Positions 18,272 through 25,697 of a stretch of DNA of 64,000 bases are shown piece by piece. The DNA is from Streptomyces antibioticus (GTDB lineage Bacteria; Actinomycetota; Actinomycetes; Streptomycetales; Streptomycetaceae). The stretch spans positions 372,001 through 436,000 of the forward strand of contig NZ_CM007717.1 of the NCBI RefSeq assembly GCF_002019855.1, given 5' to 3'. Below the pieces are notes generated by a model. The model had not been told where the DNA came from. It was given only the letters and a program-made list of their open reading frames with translations, and did not search any database. The translations under genes were made by a program, and so were the position numbers. How positions within the stretch are numbered: the stretch's first letter is position 1; each line of letters starts with the position of its first letter.

Positions 18272-19705
18272 ATGGAGCGTGGTGGGCCGGGGGCCGCGGG
18301 AGTCGCGGTGGGGATCGATCTGGGGACGGTGTCGGCCACCGTCGCGGTGTTCCGCGAGGGCCGTTGCGAGACCCTGCCCAACGCGGAGGGGTCCCTGACC
18401 ACCCCGTGTGTCGTGTCGTTCGCGGAGGACGGCCGGATCCTGGTCGGGGAGGCCGCCCGGCGCCGTTCGCTGAGCCATCCACAGCGCACGGTCCTCTCGG
18501 CCAAGCGACATCTGGGCAGCGGACGGACCGTCACCGTGGACGGCGAGGTGCACACCGCCGAGGAGATCTGCGGGCACATCCTCGCCAAGGTCAAGCGGGA
18601 CGCCGAGGCCCGGTTGGGGGCTCCGGTCACGGCCGCCGTCCTCACCGTGCCCGCGCATTTCTCGGAGCTGGGCCGGCGTGCCACCCGGCAGGCGGCGCGG
18701 CGGGCCGGTCTGGAGGTGCTGCGGATCGTCAACGAGCCGACCGCCGCGGCCTTCGCCTACGACCACTCGCGGTTGTGGGACCGCGAGTGGGACGACACGA
18801 CTCTTCTGGTCGTCCACTTCGGCGGCGGCACGTTCGACGTGTCGCTGATCGCGGTCGGGGACGGTGTCGTCGACGTCCTGGCCACCTGCGGTGACAACGC
18901 GCTCGGCGGCGACGACTGGGACGCCGCGCTGGCCGCCCATCTCGCCGCCGGGCGCGGCAACTCCCCCGCCGCGCTGACCCGGTTGACCGAGGCCGCCGAA
19001 CGCGCCAAGACCGACCTCTCCTCGCGGTCCGAGACCGAGATCGACCTGCCGTACCTCTATCCGGCGACGGCGACCGAGGGCCCGCTCCATCTCAGGGAGA
19101 CCCTCACCCGTGCCGCGTTCCAGGCCGTCACCGCCGACCTGCTGGCCCGCTGCGAGGGCCCCCTGCGCAAGGTGTTCGCCGACGCGGGGATCCCCACCGA
19201 GGTCACGCGCGTGGTGCTGGTGGGCGGGTCCGCGCGGATGCCGGCCGTACGTGACCTGGTCACCCGGGTGGTCGGCCCGCGCGCCAGACTGCACCATCTG
19301 CCGGGCGAGTTGGTCGCGCACGGCGCCGCGCTCCAGGCGGCCGTCCTGCGGGGCCTGTACCGGACGACCCTGCTGTCCGACGTGACGCCGCTGTCCCTGG
19401 GCATCGGCACCAAGGGCGGCACCGTCCGCCGCCTCATCGAGCGCAACACCGACATCCCGACCCGGCGCACCGAACGCTTCGAGACCGTCGACCCGGACAC
19501 GGAGAGCCTGCGCATCCCCGTCTGCCAGGGCGAGAGCGAGCTGCTGGCCGACAACGTCCTCCTGGGCCACGTCACGATCACCCACCTCGGCCGCGCGGCC
19601 TTCGGCAAGCCGATCGACGTCACGTTCGACCTCGACGCCAGCGCCGAACTCGTCATCCGCGTCCGCCACCCGGTGACCGGGAGGGAACACCGCTTCTCCT
19701 TCTAG
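18272..19705 (+). CDS. Short Hsp70/DnaK-like ATPase
   Basis: A 477-residue protein consisting of the actin-like ATPase domain (GIDLGTVSATVAV, NEPTAAAFAY, GGGTFDVSLI, VGGSARMP) and a partial substrate-binding beta-domain. It ends without the helical lid or the acidic tail of DnaK. The phosphate-2 loop begins HFGGGT instead of DLGGGT, so the catalytic Asp is missing and ATP turnover may be weak. GGGGAG precedes the ATG at 18272. No DnaJ or GrpE gene is nearby; such short Hsp70s often act as specialised or regulatory factors. Confidence 0.85.
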   Translation: MERGGPGAAGVAVGIDLGTVSATVAVFREGRCETLPNAEGSLTTPCVVSFAEDGRILVGEAARRRSLSHPQRTVLSAKRHLGSGRTVTVDGEVHTAEEICGHILAKVKRDAEARLGAPVTAAVLTVPAHFSELGRRATRQAARRAGLEVLRIVNEPTAAAFAYDHSRLWDREWDDTTLLVVHFGGGTFDVSLIAVGDGVVDVLATCGDNALGGDDWDAALAAHLAAGRGNSPAALTRLTEAAERAKTDLSSRSETEIDLPYLYPATATEGPLHLRETLTRAAFQAVTADLLARCEGPLRKVFADAGIPTEVTRVVLVGGSARMPAVRDLVTRVVGPRARLHHLPGELVAHGAALQAAVLRGLYRTTLLSDVTPLSLGIGTKGGTVRRLIERNTDIPTRRTERFETVDPDTESLRIPVCQGESELLADNVLLGHVTITHLGRAAFGKPIDVTFDLDASAELVIRVRHPVTGREHRFSF

Positions 19706-19708
19706 CGG

Positions 19709-20065
19709 TTACGGACGGAACGTGTGGATCACCTGGATCTCACCGACGATATGGGCGTTGAAGTCGTCCAACTCCTCGGCAGGTACCCAGAGTTCGAGGA
19801 TGGTCCGGCCGCCGGCCTGCTGGACGGGGTACCGGCTCAGGAATTCCGAGTCGACCTCGAAGCGGGTGACGAAACCGGCGCCGTCGTGCTTCACGTTCCA
19901 GTCCCGGGCGATCTTGATCGCGTAGTCCTCGTCGAGGACCGGGTAGAAGATCGGCTGCTCGGGAAGCCGGGGCGGCCAGGCGCGCCATTTCAGCTCGCGG
20001 ACCAGATCCAGTTCCTTGGGGCCGGTGGGGCGCCACAGGGTCGTCGTCGGTCGCCGGCTGGTCAT
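19709..20065 (-). CDS. Conserved hypothetical protein, 118 aa
   Basis: The 118-residue protein has a TTLWRPTGPKELDLVRE N-terminus, a LPEQPIFYPVLDEDYA segment, DGAGFVTRFEV and ELWVPAEELDDFNAHIVG. This pattern is common to small actinobacterial proteins often labelled ADP-ribosylation/crystallin J1-like; the label is historical and no catalytic residues are apparent. It ends three bases from the convergent DnaK-like gene, so the two probably share a termination region. Confidence 0.65.
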   Translation of the reverse strand: MTSRRPTTTLWRPTGPKELDLVRELKWRAWPPRLPEQPIFYPVLDEDYAIKIARDWNVKHDGAGFVTRFEVDSEFLSRYPVQQAGGRTILELWVPAEELDDFNAHIVGEIQVIHTFRP

Positions 20066-20184
20066 GTGCGTCGCTCTCTGTGGACTGCGGACACCGCCGA
20101 TTCGGGCGTCCGGGGACCCGGACCCTATCGGCGTGGCGCGCTAGGTGGCCACCGGATATCCCCGTCCGGCGGCGGTTGGCGGTC

Positions 20185-21060
20185 TCAGACCCGCTGGGGA
20201 ACGACCGCGACCGGGCAGTCGGCGTGGTGCAGCAGGGTATGGGCGACCGTGCCGAGTTGCAGGCCGAAGTGGCCGTGTCGGCGGACGGCGCCGACGACGA
20301 TCAGGTCGGCCTCGGCCGCCGCGTCGAGCAGCACCCGGCGGGCCGGGCCGTCGGCAGTGCGGCGGTGGACGGTGAGGGAGGGGTGCTCCCGTACGACGTC
20401 GCTCAGCGCGTCCTCCAGTTCGGTGGCGGCCCGCTCGTCGTGCGCCTGCACGGCGTCGTCCGCGACCAGGAGATGGTCCCGGTGCTCGTGGGCCGGCCGC
20501 CGCCAGGCCCGTACGGCGGTCAGCGCGCAACCGCGGGCCTGGGCCTCGCGGGCGGCGAACCGGACGGCGCCCGTGCGCTCGGCCGTGTCGCCGACGCCGA
20601 CCACGATCCGGCCGTAGGTACCCCGCACGGCGGGTTCGGCGCCGCGGACGACCACGACCGGGCACACCGCGCGGGCCGCGACCGCGAGGCTGACCGAGCC
20701 CAGCAGCAGCGCGGCCAGTTCACCCCGCCCGCGGTCCCCCACGACCAGGGCGAACGACTCGGGCGCCGCCCGCAGCAGCGCGGACACGGCGTCGTCGGGC
20801 AGCACCTCCTCGGACACCTTGACCTCGGGGTTGCGGAGTTCGGCGCGCCGCGCGCAGGCGGCGACCACGTTCCGCGCCGACGCGTCCTCGGCGGGCAGAC
20901 CGGTGGTGAAGGACGGCAGGGCGCGCTCGTAGCGCTCCCACCGGGAGGCGTGGACCAGCCGCAGCGGCAGGCCGTGCCGTGCCGCCTCGTCCACCGCCCA
21001 GTCGACCGCCCGCAGGCTGGATGCGGATCCGTCGACGCCCACGACCAGCGGGAGTTCCAT
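20185..21060 (-). CDS. Universal stress protein, tandem UspA domains
   Basis: A 291-residue tandem USP. Both halves keep the ATP-binding pattern: VGDRGRGELAALLLGSVS in the first and VVGAVRRHGHFGLQLGTVA in the second. It resembles the USP at 5462 in length and in N-terminal sequence (VVGVDGSxxSLRAVDWA), indicating duplication within the island. The ATG at 21060 begins the first UspA strand. It lies 76 bp after the DUF1918-fusion gene on the same strand and is probably in its operon. Confidence 0.87.
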   Translation of the reverse strand: MELPLVVGVDGSASSLRAVDWAVDEAARHGLPLRLVHASRWERYERALPSFTTGLPAEDASARNVVAACARRAELRNPEVKVSEEVLPDDAVSALLRAAPESFALVVGDRGRGELAALLLGSVSLAVAARAVCPVVVVRGAEPAVRGTYGRIVVGVGDTAERTGAVRFAAREAQARGCALTAVRAWRRPAHEHRDHLLVADDAVQAHDERAATELEDALSDVVREHPSLTVHRRTADGPARRVLLDAAAEADLIVVGAVRRHGHFGLQLGTVAHTLLHHADCPVAVVPQRV

Positions 21061-21136
21061 CGTCGCCACCGCCTTATCGTCCGTGTGAATACCGTCGCAC
21101 CGCCCGCGGATCGCCGCGACACCGGCCGGACACGCG

Positions 21137-22045
21137 CTAGTGCGGGTTCGCCGCGGTGATCCGGCGGCCGGTGAGGGTCGCGGCCCGGATCGACACCCAC
21201 AGGTCGCGTTCGCCGCCCGGCCAGGGCATGGTGTGGGACCGCTCGACCAGCCCGTGCACCGCCCGGGGGTCGGTGACGACGCTCGCGGGGCCGACGGCGA
21301 GGACGCTCCAGCCCTGGCTGAGGGCGTCGTCCACATGGTCGACCTCGAAGGCGACCTCGGTCCCGACGGCGGCCGCGGGCAGCGAGCCCGGCCGGGTCCT
21401 GAAGGCGATCGTGTCGTCGTAGAACTCGTAGTTGACCGGGACGACCGCCGGGCGGCCGTCGGGCGCGGACACCGCGACGCGCCCGATGCCGTGGGTGGAC
21501 AGCAGGGCGCGGCACTCGTCCGGGCCGAGGTCGTGGAGCTGTGGCCGCAGCAGTGCCACGCCCTGGCCCGGTGGCAGGTCGAAGCCGCCTCCGCGCAGGG
21601 CGGCGGCGGTGGTCCCCAGGGCGTCGGCGAGTCGGATGAGGGCCGTCACGCTCGGGTCGGCGGGCTGTTCCTCCAGGTAGGCGAGGTAGCCGGGCGACAT
21701 CCCGGCGCGGCGGGCCGTCTCCTCCCGGCCGAGTCCGCGGGCGCGGCGTTCGGCGGCCACGCGGCGGCCGAGGTCGCCGGGGTTGGCCGCGCCGGCCGAC
21801 GGGACGGCCGGGGGGACGGTCCGGGCCGCGCCGGCGTCCGGTGCGCCGGGCCCGCCGTGTTCCAGGTGGTGGACGTGCGCGTCGGGTCCGGGGTAGACGA
21901 GCGTGACCTCGTCCGTGTCCGACCAGCGCACCTCGTACGGTGGCGTCCCGTCCGGGTGACGGAGTCCCACGATCTCGCCGTCGCGCCGGGGCGCACCGGA
22001 CCTGGTCCGTTCCACGACGAGCTGGTCGCCGAGGTGTGCTCGCAT
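21137..22045 (-). CDS. DUF1918 - XRE helix-turn-helix - PNPOx-like triple fusion
   Basis: A 302-residue protein with three parts. Residues 1-60 are a DUF1918 domain (MRAHLGDQLVVERT, GEIVGLRHPDG, PPYEVRWSDTDEVTLVYPG). Residues about 95-150 are an XRE-type helix-turn-helix (GRRVAAERRARGLGREETA, RRAGMSPGYLAYLEE). Residues about 165-300 form a pyridoxamine-oxidase/flavin-reductase-like split barrel (LLSTHGIGRVAVSAPDG, PVNYEFYDDTIAFRT). DUF1918 (Rv0569) and PNPOx-like (Rv0080) proteins are separate DosR-regulon members in mycobacteria. The ATG at 22045 starts DUF1918 and lies 38 bp after the NAPRT-DUF1876 gene. Confidence 0.82.
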   Translation of the reverse strand: MRAHLGDQLVVERTRSGAPRRDGEIVGLRHPDGTPPYEVRWSDTDEVTLVYPGPDAHVHHLEHGGPGAPDAGAARTVPPAVPSAGAANPGDLGRRVAAERRARGLGREETARRAGMSPGYLAYLEEQPADPSVTALIRLADALGTTAAALRGGGFDLPPGQGVALLRPQLHDLGPDECRALLSTHGIGRVAVSAPDGRPAVVPVNYEFYDDTIAFRTRPGSLPAAAVGTEVAFEVDHVDDALSQGWSVLAVGPASVVTDPRAVHGLVERSHTMPWPGGERDLWVSIRAATLTGRRITAANPH

Positions 22046-22082
22046 GATGGCCGCCCTCTCCTCATGTCGGGGGTGCACGGGG

Positions 22083-22370
22083 TCACATGGGCCAGGCGGC
22101 GGTCTCGCGGGCCCGCGGCCGCTGTGCGCCCTGGTCCTCGATGTCCTGCTCGGCGATGCGCAGCAGTTGCCGGGACAGGTCGTTCATGGCCCGTCCTGCC
22201 GCCAGTTCGTCACCGATCTCCGGGACGTCGGTGTCCGCCGGATGGCAGTGCGCGGCGCCGTGGCCGGTGAGTTCGGTGGTGCCGGTGTCCAGCACCAGCC
22301 GTGCCTTCGTCGTTCCGTCGTCCTCCTCGAAGAGGTGCAGACGGACCTTCCATTCCGCCGTGTGCGGCAT
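22083..22370 (-). CDS. DUF1876 protein from internal start inside the NAPRT frame
   Basis: The ATG at 22370 has GAGGAGGAGAG directly upstream and would give a 95-residue DUF1876 protein (EWKVRLHLFEEDDGTTKARL, AAHCHPADTDVPEIGDELA, AMNDLSRQLL), the usual length of the free-standing family. Rv1738, a relative, is structurally similar to ribosome-hibernation factors. Whether the free form, the fusion or both are made is not decided by sequence. Confidence 0.55.
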   Translation of the reverse strand: MPHTAEWKVRLHLFEEDDGTTKARLVLDTGTTELTGHGAAHCHPADTDVPEIGDELAAGRAMNDLSRQLLRIAEQDIEDQGAQRPRARETAAWPM

Positions 22371-23723
22371 GGCTCTCCTCCTCATGTCGGGCCGGTGTGC
22401 TGCCGTTCGCTGTTCGATGTCGCGCCGGACGCGGGCGGTGAGCGCGTCCAGCCGCTCGGAGGTCGTGGCGCGGGGCGCGACGGGTTCCCGGATGCGGCGG
22501 GCGGCCGCGGGCAGGGCGTCCAGGTCCGCGGCGCAGCGTGCCCGGGACTCGGCGAGTGCGGCCGGCCGGCCGGTGCGGCGGCCGTGCTCCATCACCGTCT
22601 CCAGCAGCGGGACACCGTCCGTCGGCGGCCGTTCGCCGGCGAGCGCGATCACGTCCGCGTGGCCGGGGCGGCGGAACACCTGTTTGGGGCCGGGTGCCGT
22701 GACCTTCGCCGACGACAGTTTCATCACCGGGCGGCCGTCGTACTCGACCATCTTGTACGCGGAGTCCAGGTAGGGGGCGTCGGCGGACACCCCGACCCGG
22801 GTGCCGACGGCGTAGGTGTCGATCGGTGCCCCGGAGCGCACCAGGTCGTCCAGGCCGTACTCGTCGAGACCGCCGCTGGCGACGATCCGCACGTCCGGCA
22901 GTCCCGCCTCGTCCAGGAGCGCGCGGGTCCGTACGGCGAGGTCGCCGAGGTCGCCGCTGTCCAGCCGTACGGCGCAGCCGGGCCCGCGGTCCAGGTCGCG
23001 CAGGACCCGCGCCGCGACGCGGACGCCCTCCTCGGTGTCGTAGGTGTCCACGAGCAGGGTCACGGGGCCGGGGTGGGTGCGGGCGAAGGCGCGGAACGCG
23101 TCCTCCTCGGAGCCGAACGCCTCCACGTAGGAGTGGGCCATGGTGCCGACGGCGGGGAGGTCGAGGGCGGTGGCGGCGGCCACGTTGCTGGTCCCGGCGA
23201 AGCCGGCCAGCGCGCCGAGCCGGGCGGCCTGGAACCCGGCCTGCGGGCCGTGGGTGCGCCGCAGCGAGAAGTCCACCACCGGACGCCCGGCCGCGGCGAG
23301 CACACAGCGCACGGCCTTCGAGGCGACCGCCGTCTGATGGCTGAGCAGATTGAGCACGTACGACTCCACGAGCTGGGCCTGCGGAAGGGGTGCCGTCACC
23401 TCCAGCAGGGGTTCGCCCGCGAGCACGGTCCGCCCTTCCGGCACCGCCCGCACCCGGCCGGTGAACTCCAGGCCGAGCAGCGGCTCCAGGTCCCGGCGGG
23501 GCCGGTGCAGCGCGGCGGCGAAGGCGTCGACGTCCTCGGGGCCGACCCGGAAGCCGGACAGCAGGTCGAGGGCGGACTCCAGTCCGGCGGCGACGAGGAA
23601 GCCGCGCCCGGGAGGCAGCTCGCGGACGAAGAGGCTGAACGTCGCGGGCGCGGTCATGCCCTCCCGGAGGTAGGACATCGCCATCGTCACCTCGTACAGA
23701 TCGGTGGTCGTGGCGTCCGACAT
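22083..23723 (-). CDS. pncB: Nicotinate phosphoribosyltransferase fused in frame to DUF1876
   Basis: A 546-residue open frame. Residues 1 to about 440 form a NAPRTase: TTDLYEVTMAMSYL, substrate loop SLRRTHGPQAG, LVDTYDTEEGV, VRLDSGDLGDL and ASGGLDEY. It salvages nicotinate to nicotinate mononucleotide for NAD. Without a stop, the frame continues into a DUF1876 domain of 95 residues. pncB2 (Rv0573c) and DUF1876 (Rv1738) both belong to the mycobacterial DosR regulon. A strong GGAGGAGAG before an internal ATG suggests that DUF1876 is also made separately. NAD salvage in non-growing cells is the likely role. Confidence 0.88.
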   Translation of the reverse strand: MSDATTTDLYEVTMAMSYLREGMTAPATFSLFVRELPPGRGFLVAAGLESALDLLSGFRVGPEDVDAFAAALHRPRRDLEPLLGLEFTGRVRAVPEGRTVLAGEPLLEVTAPLPQAQLVESYVLNLLSHQTAVASKAVRCVLAAAGRPVVDFSLRRTHGPQAGFQAARLGALAGFAGTSNVAAATALDLPAVGTMAHSYVEAFGSEEDAFRAFARTHPGPVTLLVDTYDTEEGVRVAARVLRDLDRGPGCAVRLDSGDLGDLAVRTRALLDEAGLPDVRIVASGGLDEYGLDDLVRSGAPIDTYAVGTRVGVSADAPYLDSAYKMVEYDGRPVMKLSSAKVTAPGPKQVFRRPGHADVIALAGERPPTDGVPLLETVMEHGRRTGRPAALAESRARCAADLDALPAAARRIREPVAPRATTSERLDALTARVRRDIEQRTAAHRPDMRRRAMPHTAEWKVRLHLFEEDDGTTKARLVLDTGTTELTGHGAAHCHPADTDVPEIGDELAAGRAMNDLSRQLLRIAEQDIEDQGAQRPRARETAAWPM

Positions 23724-23834
23724 GGTGCTGCCTCCTCGTCCTGTGTGCGCGGCGTGGCGGTCAAGGCCGCCACCGGCGCTTCGGCGGCCGTCGGCGGCTC
23801 CTCAGCGGCTCGTGGGCGGCTCGTCGGCGGCTCC

Positions 23835-24440
23835 TCAGCGGCGGAAGCGCGCGGACCACAGCGGTTCCGCCCGCTCCCACTCGGCCTCCCAGCGCGCGTA
23901 GCGTCCGCGGTCGAGCAGCAGACGCGTGCCCGCCCAGACGCCGTAGGCCCCGAGGCCCACGCCGAGCGCGGCCGCGCCGCCCGTCACCCAGCCGGTGGTC
24001 CGCGCGTTGAGGGCGGTGGCCGGCGGGCTGGTCACGGTGCCGTCGCGGTCCACCCACACGCGGACGGCGGACCCCTTGGCGCTTCCCGGCTTCACCAGGG
24101 CCGATCCGGTGCGCACGGCGCCGTCGGCGTCGGTCCAGCGGACCTTCGCCGCCCGTTTCGCCACGGTGGTGTCGCGTACGACGTCCTCGGCCAGCCGGGC
24201 CGTGACCTGGTGCCGTTCGGCCGCCTGCGCGCGGACGGCGCGCATCGCCGACTCGTACGCGGCGGTGCCCGCGCTGTACGCGGCCAGGGGCAACCCGACG
24301 GCGAGGAGCGCCATCAGGAGGAGACGGAACCACCACTCGAAGCGGTCGGAGGGCCGCCGGAGCGGGTTGCCGCGCGCCGGCGTACGGGCGTCGTGCGGCA
24401 GGGGCGGGCCGGACGGGTACGGCGACTCGTGTGCGTTCAT
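23835..24440 (-). CDS. Rv1733c-like two-helix membrane protein
   Basis: A 201-residue protein with helices at about 38-57 (RLLLMALLAVGLPLAAY) and 150-173 (VTGGAAALGVGLGAYGVWAG). They flank a conserved external domain with QAAERHQVTARLAEDVV, a DADG turn and VWVDRDGTVTSPP. This arrangement matches the Rv1733c family, a DosR-regulon antigen of unknown function. It is the first gene of the minus-strand group leading to NAPRT, DUF1918 and a USP. The palindrome at 24535 lies 95 bp upstream. Confidence 0.78.
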   Translation of the reverse strand: MNAHESPYPSGPPLPHDARTPARGNPLRRPSDRFEWWFRLLLMALLAVGLPLAAYSAGTAAYESAMRAVRAQAAERHQVTARLAEDVVRDTTVAKRAAKVRWTDADGAVRTGSALVKPGSAKGSAVRVWVDRDGTVTSPPATALNARTTGWVTGGAAALGVGLGAYGVWAGTRLLLDRGRYARWEAEWERAEPLWSARFRR

Positions 24441-24534
24441 GGGTCGGCCTCCAGCGGTTCGCTGGTCGCGTTCCCCCGATCCTGGCTCCCCCCGCTCGCT
24501 CTATCAGCTTCGGGCACCGGCGCACTCCGGTCAA

Positions 24535-24550
24535 AGGGCCGAAGGTCCCT
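24535..24550. promoter_or_regulatory. Candidate DevR/OsdR-type operator 6
   Basis: AGGGCCGAAGGTCCCT keeps the spacing of the palindrome with five of seven paired positions. It lies between the divergent Rv1733c-like gene (95 bp) and the USP gene (275 bp). Confidence 0.5.
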
Positions 24551-24576
24551 ACCGGGTCCCGCCCGCTCCCGCGCGG

Positions 24577-24714
24577 TGCGGGACCCGGTACGGAACCCCT
24601 GCGGGACCCGGTACGGAACCCCTGCGGGACCCGGTACGGAACCACTGCGGGACCCGGTACGGAACCACTGCGGAGCCGGGTGCGGAACCCCCGCGGGACC
24701 CGGTGATGGACCCG
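24577..24714. repeat. Six 23-bp tandem repeats upstream of a USP gene
   Basis: Units of TGCGGGACCCGGTACGGAAC plus CCC or CAC are repeated head to tail from 24577. Units 1-4 are almost identical; units 5 and 6 have diverged. The 23-bp period is not a multiple of three and all frames are low-complexity, so it is non-coding. It fills most of the 384-bp gap between the Rv1733c-like and USP genes, just beyond operator 6. It could be a transcribed leader or an array of protein-binding half-sites (GGGACC/GGAACC). Confidence 0.8.
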
Positions 24715-24824
24715 GTGCGGGCGGCCGGTCCACATGCGCGCCGGAGGGGATTGGGGTACTTCTCGAAGAGGAGAACCCGTTGGAACCCGATGAGGAGCAT
24801 CCGAAGAGGGAGAGCGCCGCCGCC

Positions 24825-25697
24825 ATGGAACCCGTCGTCACCGTGGGCCTGGACGGCTCACCCGAGAGTCTCGCCGCCGCCCGCTGGGCCGCCGACGAGG
24901 CCGATCAGCGCCGGCTCGGGCTGCGGCTGCTGCACGCCTGGCCGCTGCTGGCTCCGGAGCCGGCCCGCGCCCCGGCCGAGGTCGACCAGAACTACTGGGC
25001 GAAGCGTCTGGTCCACACCGCGCAGGCGGAGTTGCAGGCCCGCAGGCCCGGTCTGACGGTCGTGGGCAGTCTGGTCGCCGAGGACGCCCAGGAGGCCCTG
25101 CTCAGGGCCGCCGCCGAGTCCGAGATGCTGGTGCTGGGCTCGCGGGGTCTGGAGACCGTCGAGAGCTACTTCCTGGGCGATGTCAGCATGCCGGTCGTGG
25201 CCCGGGCCGAACGGCCCGTCGTCCTGGTCCGCGCGGAGCCCGCGGAGGACGGGCACCGGCCCGCCCCGCCCGCGGGACCGGTGGTCGTGGCGCTGAAACT
25301 GAACGGCCCCGGCGACGAGTTGCTCGACTTCGCCTTCCGCAGCGCCGCCGCCCGGGGCCTTCCCCTGCTGGCCGTCCACGGCCGCAGCGTGCCGTTCCAC
25401 GCGCGCATGCCGTGGGGTACGGACCACCATGTGACCGAGGAGCTGACGAAGGAGGCGGACGGCGAGCTGGGCAAGGTGCTCCGCCCGTGGCGCGAGAAGT
25501 TCCCGCAGGTGGAGGTGGCCGACGGCGTCCGGCTGACCAGCCCGGCCAAGGCCGTGGTCCGGGCCGCCGAGGACGCCTCGCTGCTCGTCGTCGGCCGGCG
25601 CGCGCACCGGCACGGGGTGGCGCCCCATCTGGGGCCCGTCGCCCATGCCGCCCTGCACCACGGGCGCTGCCCCGTGGCCGTCGTCCCCCATGACTGA
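24825..25697 (+). CDS. Universal stress protein, tandem UspA domains
   Basis: A 290-residue tandem USP: VVTVGLDGSPESLAAARWAA at the start, GSRGLETVESYFLGDVS as first nucleotide loop, then VVVALKLNGPGD and VVGRRAHRHG in the second domain. GGGAGAG precedes the ATG at 24825. Its 3' end overlaps the start of the next gene by 8 bp, reproducing the Rv2005c-Rv2004c arrangement of mycobacteria. The repeat array lies immediately upstream. Confidence 0.88.
   Translation: MEPVVTVGLDGSPESLAAARWAADEADQRRLGLRLLHAWPLLAPEPARAPAEVDQNYWAKRLVHTAQAELQARRPGLTVVGSLVAEDAQEALLRAAAESEMLVLGSRGLETVESYFLGDVSMPVVARAERPVVLVRAEPAEDGHRPAPPAGPVVVALKLNGPGDELLDFAFRSAAARGLPLLAVHGRSVPFHARMPWGTDHHVTEELTKEADGELGKVLRPWREKFPQVEVADGVRLTSPAKAVVRAAEDASLLVVGRRAHRHGVAPHLGPVAHAALHHGRCPVAVVPHD

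Noticed and set aside
20111..20127. GGGGACC...GGACCCT as another DevR-type operator
   Set aside because: Spacing and symmetry do not match the 16-bp palindrome.
24577..24714. Possible CRISPR array
   Set aside because: The 23-bp units abut directly without spacers and no cas genes are present; it is a simple tandem repeat.
24577..24714. Possible repeat-protein coding region
   Set aside because: A 23-bp period shifts the frame in every unit, so no repeated peptide is encoded.
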